From the NCBI GenBank assembly GCA_020634375.1, contig JACKBX010000005.1, forward strand, positions 186,001 to 250,000: a stretch of DNA of 64,000 bases, in the 5' to 3' direction. Of the stretch, positions 50,069-58,776 are shown piece by piece; the stretch's first letter is position 1; each line of letters begins with the position of its first letter. Source of the stretch: Ardenticatenaceae bacterium. GTDB taxonomy: Bacteria; Chloroflexota; Anaerolineae; Promineifilales; Promineifilaceae. The notes under the pieces are model-generated. The model was not told the origin of the DNA. It did not search any database and worked only from the letters and a program-made list of their open reading frames with translations. The position numbers and the translations under genes were made by a program.

Positions 50069-51866
50069 ATGCCACTTTGGTGGGGACGAGGCTGATCAGG
50101 CGGTGGCCGGGGCGCGGCACAGGAGGATCGTTGACGGTGAAGAGGAGGAGTTCGTTACGGCCGTTCAACAGCATCAACGGCAGCGCCTCATTGCCATAAT
50201 GCGCCTGATAATCTTCATAGGTGAACTGTGGGGTGAGGGCCGTCACTTTGACCGTTGCGCCATCGTTGAAGCGTTTCATCAATTCATGATAGGTGGCCTG
50301 AGCATTAAAGAGAAAACGGCCGCGCAAGTGCGACGGCTTATTCTGCAACTTTTCGGCCACATTACGCGCCCCCAACGGAAGCTGATACACGGCCGCCCGG
50401 CCAAACACCTCTGGGAAGTGCAGCGCAGCCAGTGAATTCACCTCATTGTTGGAGGTGAGCGCCAGCAGGCGGCCAATGCCGTCAAACTCGCACTCCTCCA
50501 GCACATCTTCGGAGAGGGCGTCGCCGTGGTGCATGTCTAGCCCTTCCATCTGCCCGGCAACGATGTTTTGCCAATTGGTGTCGATGAGGACGACGCGAAA
50601 GCCTAGCTCTTGTACGGCCGTTGCCAGCCGCCGCGCCAACGCATGACCGCCCACAAACAGCAAGCCCTGCGGATTCAACTCGGCCAAACCCAGGCGGCGA
50701 GCAACGGGGCCAGCGGTGAGGCCATAAAAGAGAACAGAGCCGACGATGACGAGAAAGGTGAGGGGTACGATAAATTCTGCGCCTTCATGTCCGGCTTCGA
50801 CCAGTTCAAATGAGAAGACGGAGGCGACGGAGGCGGCGACAATACCACGCGGGGCCATCCAGGTAAGGAAGATGCGCGAACGTAAATCAAGGCGAGAGCG
50901 AAAGGTGGAAACAAGGACGGACAACGGCCGTATCACGCCAATCAGCACCAGCAAAAACAGCAAACTGCCCCACCCCAAATTTGCCAAATCTGTTAATTGC
51001 AAACGAGAAGCCAACAAAATAAATAAAAAGCCAATCAGCAAAACCGTTAGGTTTTCTTTGAACTCGACGATATGGCGAATGGAAACGGATTGCTGATTTG
51101 CCAAAACTACACCCATCACGGTGACGGTGAGCAAGCCTGACTCTGGGTGCAGCGCATTTGAGAGGACAAAGGAGCTAACAGCCAGCAGCAGCGCAACGCC
51201 ATTTTGTAAATGGTCGGGAATCCAATAACGACGCATGAACAAAATGAGTGTGCCAGCAAATACTAATCCGCCAACAACGCCGATGAAGATGGTTTGTCCA
51301 ATGCCCAGCAGCACAGCCCCTGGAACTTGAGTCAAGTTCCCTTCAATGATGGCTTCAAAGACCAGCACGGCCAGCACCGCGCCCACCGGATCGATGAGGA
51401 TGCCTTCCCATTTGAGGACAGCGCCCACTTCGCCTTTGGGCCGCACCTGGCGCAGCAGCGGGCCTATGACGGTTGGCCCGGTGACGACGAGAATGGCACC
51501 AAGCAGCCCTGACAACGCCCAGTCGAGGCCGGTGATGATGTGTGCGGCAACGGCCGTTGTCACCCAGGTCAACAGCGCCCCCACACTAATCAGCCGGAAA
51601 ATAACATCGGCCACACGGGGCAGTTCGCTAAAGCGCAGGGTCAGCCCGCCCTCAAACAAAATGACAGCAACGGCGATAGAAACAACCGGGAAGAGCAGCT
51701 CACCCAGTAGTTCATCTGGGTTAATCAAGTGAGTAACAGGGCCAGCAAGAAAGCCAAATAGCAGCAGCAGCAAAATGGAAGGCAGGCGTAGTCGCCATGC
51801 AAACCACTGGGCGCTGACACCCAAGATAATAATTGTTGCTACTCCAATAAGTAAATGTTCAGACAC
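50067..51866 (-). CDS. CPA1-type Na+/H+ antiporter with C-terminal TrkA-N domain
   Basis: 599 residues from GTG 51866 (SD GGAG, 7 nt). Twelve or so hydrophobic helices with the CPA1 motifs ILFEGGLTLRFSEL, VVTGPTVIGPLLR and EGILIDPVGA. After ~400, a Rossmann TrkA-N domain (LLFVGGHALARRLATAVQEL; VVLIDTNW) likely binds NAD(H) and gates the carrier. Exchanges Na+ (or K+) for H+. Monocistronic judging by the flanking terminator. Confidence 0.9.
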   Translation of the reverse strand: MSEHLLIGVATIIILGVSAQWFAWRLRLPSILLLLLFGFLAGPVTHLINPDELLGELLFPVVSIAVAVILFEGGLTLRFSELPRVADVIFRLISVGALLTWVTTAVAAHIITGLDWALSGLLGAILVVTGPTVIGPLLRQVRPKGEVGAVLKWEGILIDPVGAVLAVLVFEAIIEGNLTQVPGAVLLGIGQTIFIGVVGGLVFAGTLILFMRRYWIPDHLQNGVALLLAVSSFVLSNALHPESGLLTVTVMGVVLANQQSVSIRHIVEFKENLTVLLIGFLFILLASRLQLTDLANLGWGSLLFLLVLIGVIRPLSVLVSTFRSRLDLRSRIFLTWMAPRGIVAASVASVFSFELVEAGHEGAEFIVPLTFLVIVGSVLFYGLTAGPVARRLGLAELNPQGLLFVGGHALARRLATAVQELGFRVVLIDTNWQNIVAGQMEGLDMHHGDALSEDVLEECEFDGIGRLLALTSNNEVNSLAALHFPEVFGRAAVYQLPLGARNVAEKLQNKPSHLRGRFLFNAQATYHELMKRFNDGATVKVTALTPQFTYEDYQAHYGNEALPLMLLNGRNELLLFTVNDPPVPRPGHRLISLVPTKVA

Positions 51867-52030
51867 GGGTTACTCCTCTATAAATTATGAAGGATAAAGA
51901 AAAAAGAAGTGTAAAGTCAAACGGGGGTTTGTCAAGCAGGCATGAGGTGTTTTTACGGCCGTTTCCTCATTCCTTCATGTTACAATAATCACAAGCTGGA
52001 ACGACACAGTTTGCAAAAAGGATGGATGAG

Positions 52031-53026
52031 ATGCCCTCATTACCTGTGCTGACCTCCATTTTTCAACCAGAAGCGGTCGCTCAACACCTGTCAGCGGCCT
52101 ATGATTTGGGCGGCGCGGCCTCTTGTTCCTTTTTTCGCCAAGGGCTAAACGACACGTATTGGGTTGTGGGGGGCAACGGCCGTCACTACTGCTTACGGGT
52201 TTACCGACACGGCTGGCGCAGCAGCGAGGCGGTGCAAGCAGAAATAGACTTGCTGATGCGATTAACGGAGGCGGGCTTGCCCGTGTCCGTCCCAATAGCA
52301 GATGCAATGGGGGAGTGGGTGCAAGAATGGGATGCACCAGAGGGAGTGCGTTTGGCAGTGTTATTTGCAGCCGCACCGGGAATAATGGTGAAGGATACGG
52401 CCGTTTCCCAAAGCCGCACCCTCGGCCAGATAGCAGGCCGTTTACACAGCCTGACCGATAGCCTGGAACTCACTTACCCGCGTCCCAAGTTTGATGAGAC
52501 CTACTTCATTCATGAGCCATTGCGCAACATTCAAGCCATATGGGGAGAGAAATCGGCTGAATTAGACATGCTTGCACGATTAGGTGAAAGATTGGAGCGT
52601 TGGCTGGTGGAGCTGCCCTGCGAGCCACCTTTCTCCGGTCTTTGTCACGGCGATCTACACTCAGAAAACGTGCATTTCACAGAAGATGGGGAAGCGACAT
52701 TGTTTGATTTTGACTGTTTCGGCTATGGCTGCCGCGCTTATGACCTGGCGACGTTTTTGTGGAGCCGCTATCTCTTTGCCTCATCGGAGCAGAAGCGGCA
52801 GCGTACATGGCTGGCATTTTTGGAGGGGTATGAACGGGAACGGCCGTTACCCATGAACACCCTGCCCGCCGTGCTGCGCTTCGTGGTGCTGCGCCAGCTT
52901 TGGGTGATGGGTATTCACGCCGGGGCCGTGACGCACCACTACGGGCGGCGCTGGCTAGATGAGGGGTACGCAGCCAAACATTTCGGGCTGCTGCAGCGGC
53001 TGGTTTCCGACTTCAAGCTGGCTTGA
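52031..53026 (+). CDS. Phosphotransferase (APH/SrkA-like kinase)
   Basis: 331 residues from ATG 52031, because AAAAAGG sits 9 nt upstream; ATG 52022 directly abuts that SD. Kinase fold with ATP loop FRQGLNDTYWV, catalytic GLCHGDLHSENV (HGDxHxxN) and metal Asp in ATLFDFDCFGYGCRAYDLA. Resembles SrkA/RdoA and choline kinase-type enzymes acting on small molecules or proteins. Carries the ACGGCCGT motif, unlike the kinase in the cassette island. Confidence 0.88.
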   Translation: MPSLPVLTSIFQPEAVAQHLSAAYDLGGAASCSFFRQGLNDTYWVVGGNGRHYCLRVYRHGWRSSEAVQAEIDLLMRLTEAGLPVSVPIADAMGEWVQEWDAPEGVRLAVLFAAAPGIMVKDTAVSQSRTLGQIAGRLHSLTDSLELTYPRPKFDETYFIHEPLRNIQAIWGEKSAELDMLARLGERLERWLVELPCEPPFSGLCHGDLHSENVHFTEDGEATLFDFDCFGYGCRAYDLATFLWSRYLFASSEQKRQRTWLAFLEGYERERPLPMNTLPAVLRFVVLRQLWVMGIHAGAVTHHYGRRWLDEGYAAKHFGLLQRLVSDFKLA

Positions 53027-53057
53027 AACGTGACCGCCAGCACATTTCACCTCAAAA

Positions 53058-53558
53058 TTAACCTAATTCAAAATCTAGTTTCTCTTGATAGGCCAACAGG
53101 TCGGGGGTAACGTGCTGACGGAGGGCAGCAGCACGGGCAATGACACGGAGCGCCCATTGCGTGCTTGGGTCTGTAGCGGAGAGGATTGTCTGAACGGTGT
53201 CAGCCGTTACCCACTGGTAGGCATCATGCTCCGCGCTCAGGCGAATCTTGCCCGGCTCATCCGCCACGCAGACAAAGACCACGCCGATGAGTTCGTTTTG
53301 GGGAACGGCCGTGCCGCGATAAAAATGCGTTGTCCCTAAGAAGTAAGCGATCTGCACGTCAATGCCAATCTCCTCGCGCACCTCACGGTGCAGCGCCTCA
53401 ATAAATCCCTCCCCCTGATCCACCCGCCCGGTGACACACTCCCATACCCCGCCTGCATAATCTTTGCTGGCAGCACGTCGCAGCAGCAAATATGCATCAT
53501 CCGGCGGATACCAAATCAATGCGCCAACACCACCCATGAAACGGCCGATTTTTGCCAT
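53058..53558 (-). CDS. Nudix hydrolase
   Basis: 166 residues from ATG 53558 (SD GGAGAG). Nudix box GRVDQGEGFIEALHREVREE plus IGI matches G-x5-E-x7-REVxEExGU exactly. Probably cleaves a nucleoside diphosphate derivative; dihydroneopterin-triphosphate- or dATP-like pattern cannot be resolved. The histidine kinase gene ends 33 bp upstream on the same strand. Confidence 0.93.
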   Translation of the reverse strand: MAKIGRFMGGVGALIWYPPDDAYLLLRRAASKDYAGGVWECVTGRVDQGEGFIEALHREVREEIGIDVQIAYFLGTTHFYRGTAVPQNELIGVVFVCVADEPGKIRLSAEHDAYQWVTADTVQTILSATDPSTQWALRVIARAAALRQHVTPDLLAYQEKLDFELG

Positions 53559-53590
53559 CGTTTTCTCTCCAATAAAAGAGCAGCGCAAAG

Positions 53591-54706
53591 CTACGATGCA
53601 GCAGGCAAAGTGAAGAAAAAGGTTGCCCCCTCACCCGGTTCCCCAACAATGCCAACCTGCCCACCCAACTTTTCGACGATGCGCTGAACAATTGATAGCC
53701 CCAAACCATGTCCCTGAACGTCATTTCGGTGGATACGTGTAAATGGCTGAAAAACCTTCTTGCGGTCTCCCGGCAGTACACCGGAACCATTATCTCGCAC
53801 CCAATAGCGATTAAATCCCTCTTCTGCTTCCTCCGCTCCCACCCAAATTTGGGGTGGCGTCCCCCCATATTTGATCGCATTGCTCAAGTAATTGAACCAT
53901 ACTTCTTCAATCCAGGGGGCGTAGCCAACGGCCGTTAGCCACACCTCAGGTACAGTAATCACGGCATGAGTTGCCCCAATTTCCATACTCAGCCGTTCCT
54001 GCGTTTCTTTGATCAGCACGGCCATATCAACGTCTTCCGTCTCAATATCCTCCTGACGAACATTGGCAAGAAGCAGCAAGCCATCAATAATGTCCCGCAT
54101 TTTGTAACTGTGCTGCATAATCGTTTCAAGCGCCTGATTGCGGGTTTCGTACGACAAGGCGTCACCATTTTTGACCAACATATGCGCAAAACCAATGACA
54201 TTATTCATCGTACCCTTCAGGTCATGTGCAACGGTGTGAGCATAAGCATCAAGTTCCACAATCAGTTTTTCCCGCTCCTGGACTTCGCGCTGCAATCCTT
54301 TGCGCAAGTTAATTAGGGTAAGATGGGTTGTGAGCCGCGCCTGAAGTTCAGCATTATGAACTGGTTTAGTCACATAATCAATAGCTCCCAATTCAAAACC
54401 ACGCACTTTACTTTCTGGGTCGTCTAACGCAGTCATAAAAATAACAGGCAGGTCATAAGTTGCCGAATCTTCCCGCAGATGCTGGCATACTTCAAAACCG
54501 TTCATATCAGGCATCATCACATCAAGCAGAACAATATCTGGCTTGCTGATTTTGGCTGTTTCCAATGCATCAGGCCCATTATTTTCGGTAATGACATGGT
54601 ATCCGGCACGACTTAGAAGGATGAACAACTCTCTGGCGATCATCTTGTTGTCTTCAACAACCAAAATCGTTGCCGGGTTAGAGTTTGCACTACTTATATC
54701 CATCAT
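53591..54706 (-). CDS. Hybrid response regulator-histidine kinase (REC-HisKA-HATPase)
   Basis: 371 residues from ATG 54706 (SD GGAGGAG; ATG 54703 also possible). Receiver domain with phospho-acceptor D62 in LLDVMMPD and K114 in VTKPV; HisKA with H161 in VAHDLKG; HATPase with N-box LSNAIKYGG, G1 DNGSG and G2 GHGLGLSIV. Soluble, no sensor membrane domain, so it takes phosphate from, or receives signals through, a partner kinase. Cognate regulator not in the window. Confidence 0.94.
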   Translation of the reverse strand: MMDISSANSNPATILVVEDNKMIARELFILLSRAGYHVITENNGPDALETAKISKPDIVLLDVMMPDMNGFEVCQHLREDSATYDLPVIFMTALDDPESKVRGFELGAIDYVTKPVHNAELQARLTTHLTLINLRKGLQREVQEREKLIVELDAYAHTVAHDLKGTMNNVIGFAHMLVKNGDALSYETRNQALETIMQHSYKMRDIIDGLLLLANVRQEDIETEDVDMAVLIKETQERLSMEIGATHAVITVPEVWLTAVGYAPWIEEVWFNYLSNAIKYGGTPPQIWVGAEEAEEGFNRYWVRDNGSGVLPGDRKKVFQPFTRIHRNDVQGHGLGLSIVQRIVEKLGGQVGIVGEPGEGATFFFTLPAAS

Positions 54707-54835
54707 GATCAACACTCCTCCACACAAGTGTACACCAGCCTGCGGCTCTGATGAATGGGGAAAGGGTCATAGTTGTTAGGCATCAATGGAAGTTGGCCGA
54801 TGTTTAACAAGTGTATCATCTTTGTGCAGAATCTG

Positions 54836-54866
54836 CCGTTTCATGAAACGGTTCTTCGTGTATACT
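54836..54866 (+). promoter_or_regulatory. 16-bp palindrome and -10 box upstream of the HHH protein
   Basis: CCGTTTCATGAAACGG (54836-54851) is a perfect palindrome lying where the -35 should be; TATACT (54861-54866) is a near-consensus -10, and the ATG is 36 bp downstream. A repressor or activator operator is likely. Confidence 0.5.
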
Positions 54867-54902
54867 GAAAGCACCAAATAAACTGGTAAATGAGGGACGA
54901 TA

Positions 54903-55319
54903 ATGAAAGAGAAAATGAGCAAAAGTTTCTGGTTGGGTTTTTTGCTGGCATTTTTGGCGGGTGTTGCTGTGTGGTATTGGCAGAAAAGCACATCGGCAGA
55001 AGAAGGTGCGTTGGATTTATTAGATGAATTGGCGAAGGTCAAGGCACGGGTGCGCTTATTGCCAGAAGATGGTGAAATGGAAACGGCCGTTTCCCCCGCC
55101 ACACCCCTCACGCAATCAACCACCCCCGACGACCTCACCGCCATTCACGGCATTGGCCCTGTCTATGCCCACCGCCTACAAGAAGCCGGCATCCACACCT
55201 TTGCCGCCCTGGCCGCGCAATCGCCCGAACGCATTGCCCAAATTACCCAACTCAAAGAATGGCACGCCGCCGACCCCGCAGACTGGATCACACAAGCACA
55301 AACAATGAACAATGAGTAA
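54903..55319 (+). CDS. Membrane-anchored helix-hairpin-helix protein
   Basis: 138 residues. One N-terminal membrane helix (8-25), a short acidic coiled segment, and a C-terminal helix-hairpin-helix domain (LTAIHGIGPVYAHRLQEAGI) of the kind in DUF4332 and DNA-binding HHH proteins, with the GIGP hairpin. Function unknown; could tether DNA or another protein at the membrane. SD GAGGG. Confidence 0.8.
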   Translation: MKEKMSKSFWLGFLLAFLAGVAVWYWQKSTSAEEGALDLLDELAKVKARVRLLPEDGEMETAVSPATPLTQSTTPDDLTAIHGIGPVYAHRLQEAGIHTFAALAAQSPERIAQITQLKEWHAADPADWITQAQTMNNE

Positions 55320-55387
55320 TTAAACAATGAACAATGGGGCACCTCTCATTGCTCATTGCCAATTGTTCATTGATCATTGCTCATTGG
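55301..55387. repeat. Iterated-word spacer (CAATGAACAATGAG words)
   Basis: AACAATGAACAATGAGTAATTAAACAATG on one side, then CATTGCTCATTGCCAATTGTTCATTGATCATTGCTCATTGG as complements. It lies over the ends of the converging HHH and C25 genes and probably acts as a bidirectional terminator. Confidence 0.55.
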
Positions 55388-57559
55388 TTTCCGAATGTGC
55401 AAGGCGGGATCGCCCAGTAAATTCACAAGATGCAAGACATCCATATTATAAGGCTCGTCCACTTCTGCTGATTTCATCGCTAAAAAAGCATCGCCCACCG
55501 TTTCCGCGCCGCCGTCCAACAAAGCGCTGTAAAAGTATTGCGCCAAAGGGGGCGTGTGCGACGCAGGCATTCGCCCAGACGGGGCTATCACAGCTACCGC
55601 TCCACCATTATCTGCTCGCAGCAATGCCTCTGCCAGGGAATCCGTATCCGGCAGCGCAAATGCACCATTACTACACGTAAATGTCGTAAAAACCGGCAAC
55701 CGCCCTCCATTCTTAAGCATTCGCACGTCATCAATGTGGAAGACAAACTCATCGCCCCAAACGCGTTCATTCCCATGCCCCACATAGTTTAAAAACCCCA
55801 CGCCCTGATTGATGGCGCTGACAATTTCATAACGGATGTTGTCGTTGTCCGTCATGTGCAAGTCATGCACGCTGTAGCCATTTGCTTTTAGTTCCGCAGA
55901 CAGTGTGTCTGACTGGCTGTCGAATATAGGTTCATCATCATCTGCCACCAGCAATGCGCTGTCGGGCCAGTCTCGATCATTGACGGGGGCGGTTTCGTAG
56001 GCAATGGTTTTGTTGACCATTGTCATCAGTTCGGCAACGGTTTGCACCGGGAAACGGCCGATTGCCATTTGAGGCACGCTGCTATCTTCTAAGGCAAACC
56101 AGGTATCACTGGCAACGTAGCCGTTATAGCTGATGGGAACCAGCGATGTGGGCAGTAAATTGCCACTGGCTACATGAGCACCAGGGGCGGTGGGAACATC
56201 GTAAGAGGCATCACCGACCAGCAGCACGTAGCGCGGCGCAGGCGACATCCAATTCTGCGTGGCGTATGTCAAAAAGTGGCGGATGGCGGCGGGGCTTTGC
56301 TGCCCGTACCCAAATTCGTCATAGATTTGTTGGAGGGAAACGGCCGTTACCCGCAGCCCCTGCTCCTGCCGATAAACTAATAACAGTTCCAATGCCTCCG
56401 CAAAACCATCTACATCAGCAACAATGGCAATGTAATCTGCACCACGTTCGGAGCGACGCAAAGAATCTTTCCAAACCGGCGCAGCACTAATAGTTGGCCG
56501 CACAGCCTGGTTTGGGCGCAAAACCACATAGACTTGCCCCGTTCCAGCAAACGTGAGATCAGTCCCCTCTAAACCTGCATGTTGCAACAGCAATGGGGCA
56601 TTTTCATCCGTCACATCAAATATCATTAGGCTGGCATCTGCGTTGTGCACCAACACATTAGACGCGCTGCTGGTGAACAAGACTTGTTTGCTGCCTGTTG
56701 TAACTTGCGTCTCATATTGCAGGCGAATCCAATCCAAATATAGCGCTTCGCCGGCCGCACCCGTATCGCCTGGGGTACGCAGGGTGAGGATATTCGCGCC
56801 AGCCGCATCCAGCACTCCCTCATCCAGTGGCAAAGTGATGGTTTCTTGTTGCACGCCGTCCCAATACCAGTTGGCTAGTTGACGGCCGTTCAACAGCACT
56901 TGCAAATGATGATCAGGGTTTGGCACATCTTGCGTGCTAGACCACAAGCGAATGGTCAACGCCCCTGCACCACCGCTGGGAGAAATGCTGCTAAGGTCTA
57001 ATGTCCACTCCTCCGGGGCCAACAGCAGCGGCCCCAGCCAAATGTCATCTCCATTGGTATGCGTTAGGAAAGTGCTGTTTTCTTCCCAAAAATATTGCTG
57101 CTGCACCAAAGACGAACCAGAGCCGGTGGGAGCGGCTTTCTTTTGCTGCATGGCGCTGCCCTGGCCCAAAGTTAACAAGTAAACGGCAGGCGCTTCCAGC
57201 GTATTGGTAATGGCCTGAGCAAAGAAGTAAAGTGTGGCATCTGTTCCGCTGCCTTGCACATAAAAGGGTACGGAGCGGCCTTCACGGGTCAAGCTCAGTT
57301 CATCCGCAGAGAGAGTATCGAATCGCATGTTAGCCGCTTGTAAATCGCGGCTGGTGACAGCAGCAATGCCACTTTCGTAAACTGTCAGGCGCAGGCCGTT
57401 GGGAATGTCACCTTTGGGAAACGGCCGTACCTTCAACCCGGCAACGCTTTCGTGAAAGATGTCTAATTCACCCACAAAGGCAAACGCCGCCGCTCCGACG
57501 AGAAAAATAATGGTCAGACTGGCTAATACACTGAGAATGAGCATTCGGTTCAAACGCAT
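55367..57559 (-). CDS. C25-family (gingipain-like) cysteine peptidase
   Basis: 730 residues from ATG 57559. N-terminal signal or anchor helix (6-28), a beta-rich region, then the C25 caspase-like domain: catalytic His in NYVGHGNERVWG and Cys in TFTCSNGAF, with YVLLVGDASYD upstream. C25 enzymes are exported proteases, often Arg/Lys-specific; specificity here is not clear. The signal-peptidase-like gene ends 5 bp upstream, so the two are one operon. Confidence 0.88.
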   Translation of the reverse strand: MRLNRMLILSVLASLTIIFLVGAAAFAFVGELDIFHESVAGLKVRPFPKGDIPNGLRLTVYESGIAAVTSRDLQAANMRFDTLSADELSLTREGRSVPFYVQGSGTDATLYFFAQAITNTLEAPAVYLLTLGQGSAMQQKKAAPTGSGSSLVQQQYFWEENSTFLTHTNGDDIWLGPLLLAPEEWTLDLSSISPSGGAGALTIRLWSSTQDVPNPDHHLQVLLNGRQLANWYWDGVQQETITLPLDEGVLDAAGANILTLRTPGDTGAAGEALYLDWIRLQYETQVTTGSKQVLFTSSASNVLVHNADASLMIFDVTDENAPLLLQHAGLEGTDLTFAGTGQVYVVLRPNQAVRPTISAAPVWKDSLRRSERGADYIAIVADVDGFAEALELLLVYRQEQGLRVTAVSLQQIYDEFGYGQQSPAAIRHFLTYATQNWMSPAPRYVLLVGDASYDVPTAPGAHVASGNLLPTSLVPISYNGYVASDTWFALEDSSVPQMAIGRFPVQTVAELMTMVNKTIAYETAPVNDRDWPDSALLVADDDEPIFDSQSDTLSAELKANGYSVHDLHMTDNDNIRYEIVSAINQGVGFLNYVGHGNERVWGDEFVFHIDDVRMLKNGGRLPVFTTFTCSNGAFALPDTDSLAEALLRADNGGAVAVIAPSGRMPASHTPPLAQYFYSALLDGGAETVGDAFLAMKSAEVDEPYNMDVLHLVNLLGDPALHIRKPMSNDQ

Positions 57560-57564
57560 AGAAT

Positions 57565-58092
57565 TTATGATTTTCGATTTTCGATTGCGGCCACCAGGCT
57601 GGCAATGCTGCTGACAACAAATGCCCAGGCCAACAAAAGACGGTGCAGTAACCGATTGGGATGGCGGCGTTGTTCCCACTGCGCCAGGGCTGCCAGGTGA
57701 CGGTTTAGTTTTGCGCCTGCACCGCTGGAGAGGAATAAGGTACGGCCGTTCCGATGACGTGCATCCACCCGGCCAATGGCCTGCTCCGGCAGGAATGGCG
57801 GGTCAAATTGTAAAGGGCGGTCGCCTCTTGTTAGCCAATATGTACGGCCGTTCCGCAAGTCAGTGCGCCAAAACCGATGCGTCACCAAACTTTGCCCGGA
57901 CAGAAACGTGATCACGTCACCAGGAAGCGGCGCTTCGGAAGGCAGAGCCGTCAACGTCACCTCATCACCGCGCATCAACAGCGGCATCATACTGTTGCTG
58001 GTGACAGCAAGCGTTGGGGGTTGGCCTTGTTGGATGCTACTTCGCAGCATATCAGCAAGTGCGGCTGCACTAATATGCCCGGCTAAGTCCAT
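57565..58092 (-). CDS. S26/S24-type signal peptidase-like protein with Ser-His dyad
   Basis: 175 residues from ATG 58092 (SD AAGGA 6 nt). Catalytic Ser in TSNSMMPLL and a His in SLVTHRFW where bacterial Lep uses Lys, so it belongs to the SipW/Sec11 (S26B) style group. A membrane helix is near the C-terminus (LLLAWAFVVSSIASLVA). Likely processes a specific exported protein; the C25 peptidase encoded next is the obvious candidate. Confidence 0.8.
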   Translation of the reverse strand: MDLAGHISAAALADMLRSSIQQGQPPTLAVTSNSMMPLLMRGDEVTLTALPSEAPLPGDVITFLSGQSLVTHRFWRTDLRNGRTYWLTRGDRPLQFDPPFLPEQAIGRVDARHRNGRTLFLSSGAGAKLNRHLAALAQWEQRRHPNRLLHRLLLAWAFVVSSIASLVAAIENRKS

Positions 58093-58457
58093 GATGGATC
58101 CTTCATCGCCTAAGTGAGACGATTCATTTCCCGAAAACCTACTCAATCCACCATCAGGTTTCGGGAAAGGAGTTACGACAATTTATTTTTGCAAATATAT
58201 GGTGAAGTCCGTTGACCTGGTTTGCCATCTTGCTGAAAGCAGGCAGCAGGTACAGCAAATTGTAAAACGTGTAATAGAAATATGCAGGGGAATTAATAGG
58301 ATAGTCACCTGTTTCTTAACAGGCATTCAGCAAGTAGATTCTCCAAAGGACAGCGGAAGATATTGTGCACCCAAAATGCGACTTGCTTGTCTTGCAAAGC
58401 GGTTTTGATTTACAATCAAGTTATCTTCTTCACATAACCGAGTAAAGGAGGCTTGTG
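58093..58457. other. 365-bp spacer between divergent genes
   Basis: No convincing gene; a plus-strand frame at 58199-58408 has no SD and odd composition. Just before 58458 there is AAAGGAGG, the SD of the zinc-ribbon gene, and TTTACAATCAAGTTATC may hold its promoter. Confidence 0.4.
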
Positions 58458-58661
58458 ATGAATGTTCGTTGTCCATATTGTCGTCACGCTTTTAACCTGA
58501 CACGCGACTATCTGGTTTTTGCGGTCAGGGAAGCTGAAGAAAAGCGACAAAAATATCATGGCGTAGAATGCGTAAACTGCCGCAAGACAATTAAGGTGTC
58601 TGTCAAACAAATGAAGCGTTTTGTGCCCGCCCCAGCGGCGGAAGCACAAGAAGATGAGTAG
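58458..58661 (+). CDS. 67-residue zinc-ribbon protein
   Basis: Two CxxC pairs, C6-x2-C9 (CPYC) and a later CVNC, with a Lys/Arg-rich helix between and a Ala/Glu tail. Fits a small zinc-ribbon/MJ0042-like protein; perhaps an RNA or protein-binding adaptor. Excellent SD AAAGGAGG before GTG 58455/ATG 58458. The family is not resolved. Confidence 0.75.
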   Translation: MNVRCPYCRHAFNLTRDYLVFAVREAEEKRQKYHGVECVNCRKTIKVSVKQMKRFVPAPAAEAQEDE

Positions 58662-58707
58662 GGAAAAGTCCGGGGCTATGCCCTGGCTATAGACATCAAG
58701 TCAAGGG

Positions 58708-58749
58708 AAAAACACGCCCCAAAGCTAAAAAGTGACGGGGCGTGTTTTT
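58708..58749. terminator. Bidirectional terminator
   Basis: AAAAACACGCCCC (58708-58720) and GGGGCGTGTTTTT (58737-58749), 13-bp perfect stem with A/T tracts on both sides, between the converging zinc-ribbon and radical SAM genes. Confidence 0.88.
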
Positions 58750-58776
58750 CTTTTTGTATTGGGCTACTGTAAAACC

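Noticed and set aside
58199..58408. Plus-strand 69-residue frame
   Set aside because: No SD, no recognisable domain, unusual composition for this genome.
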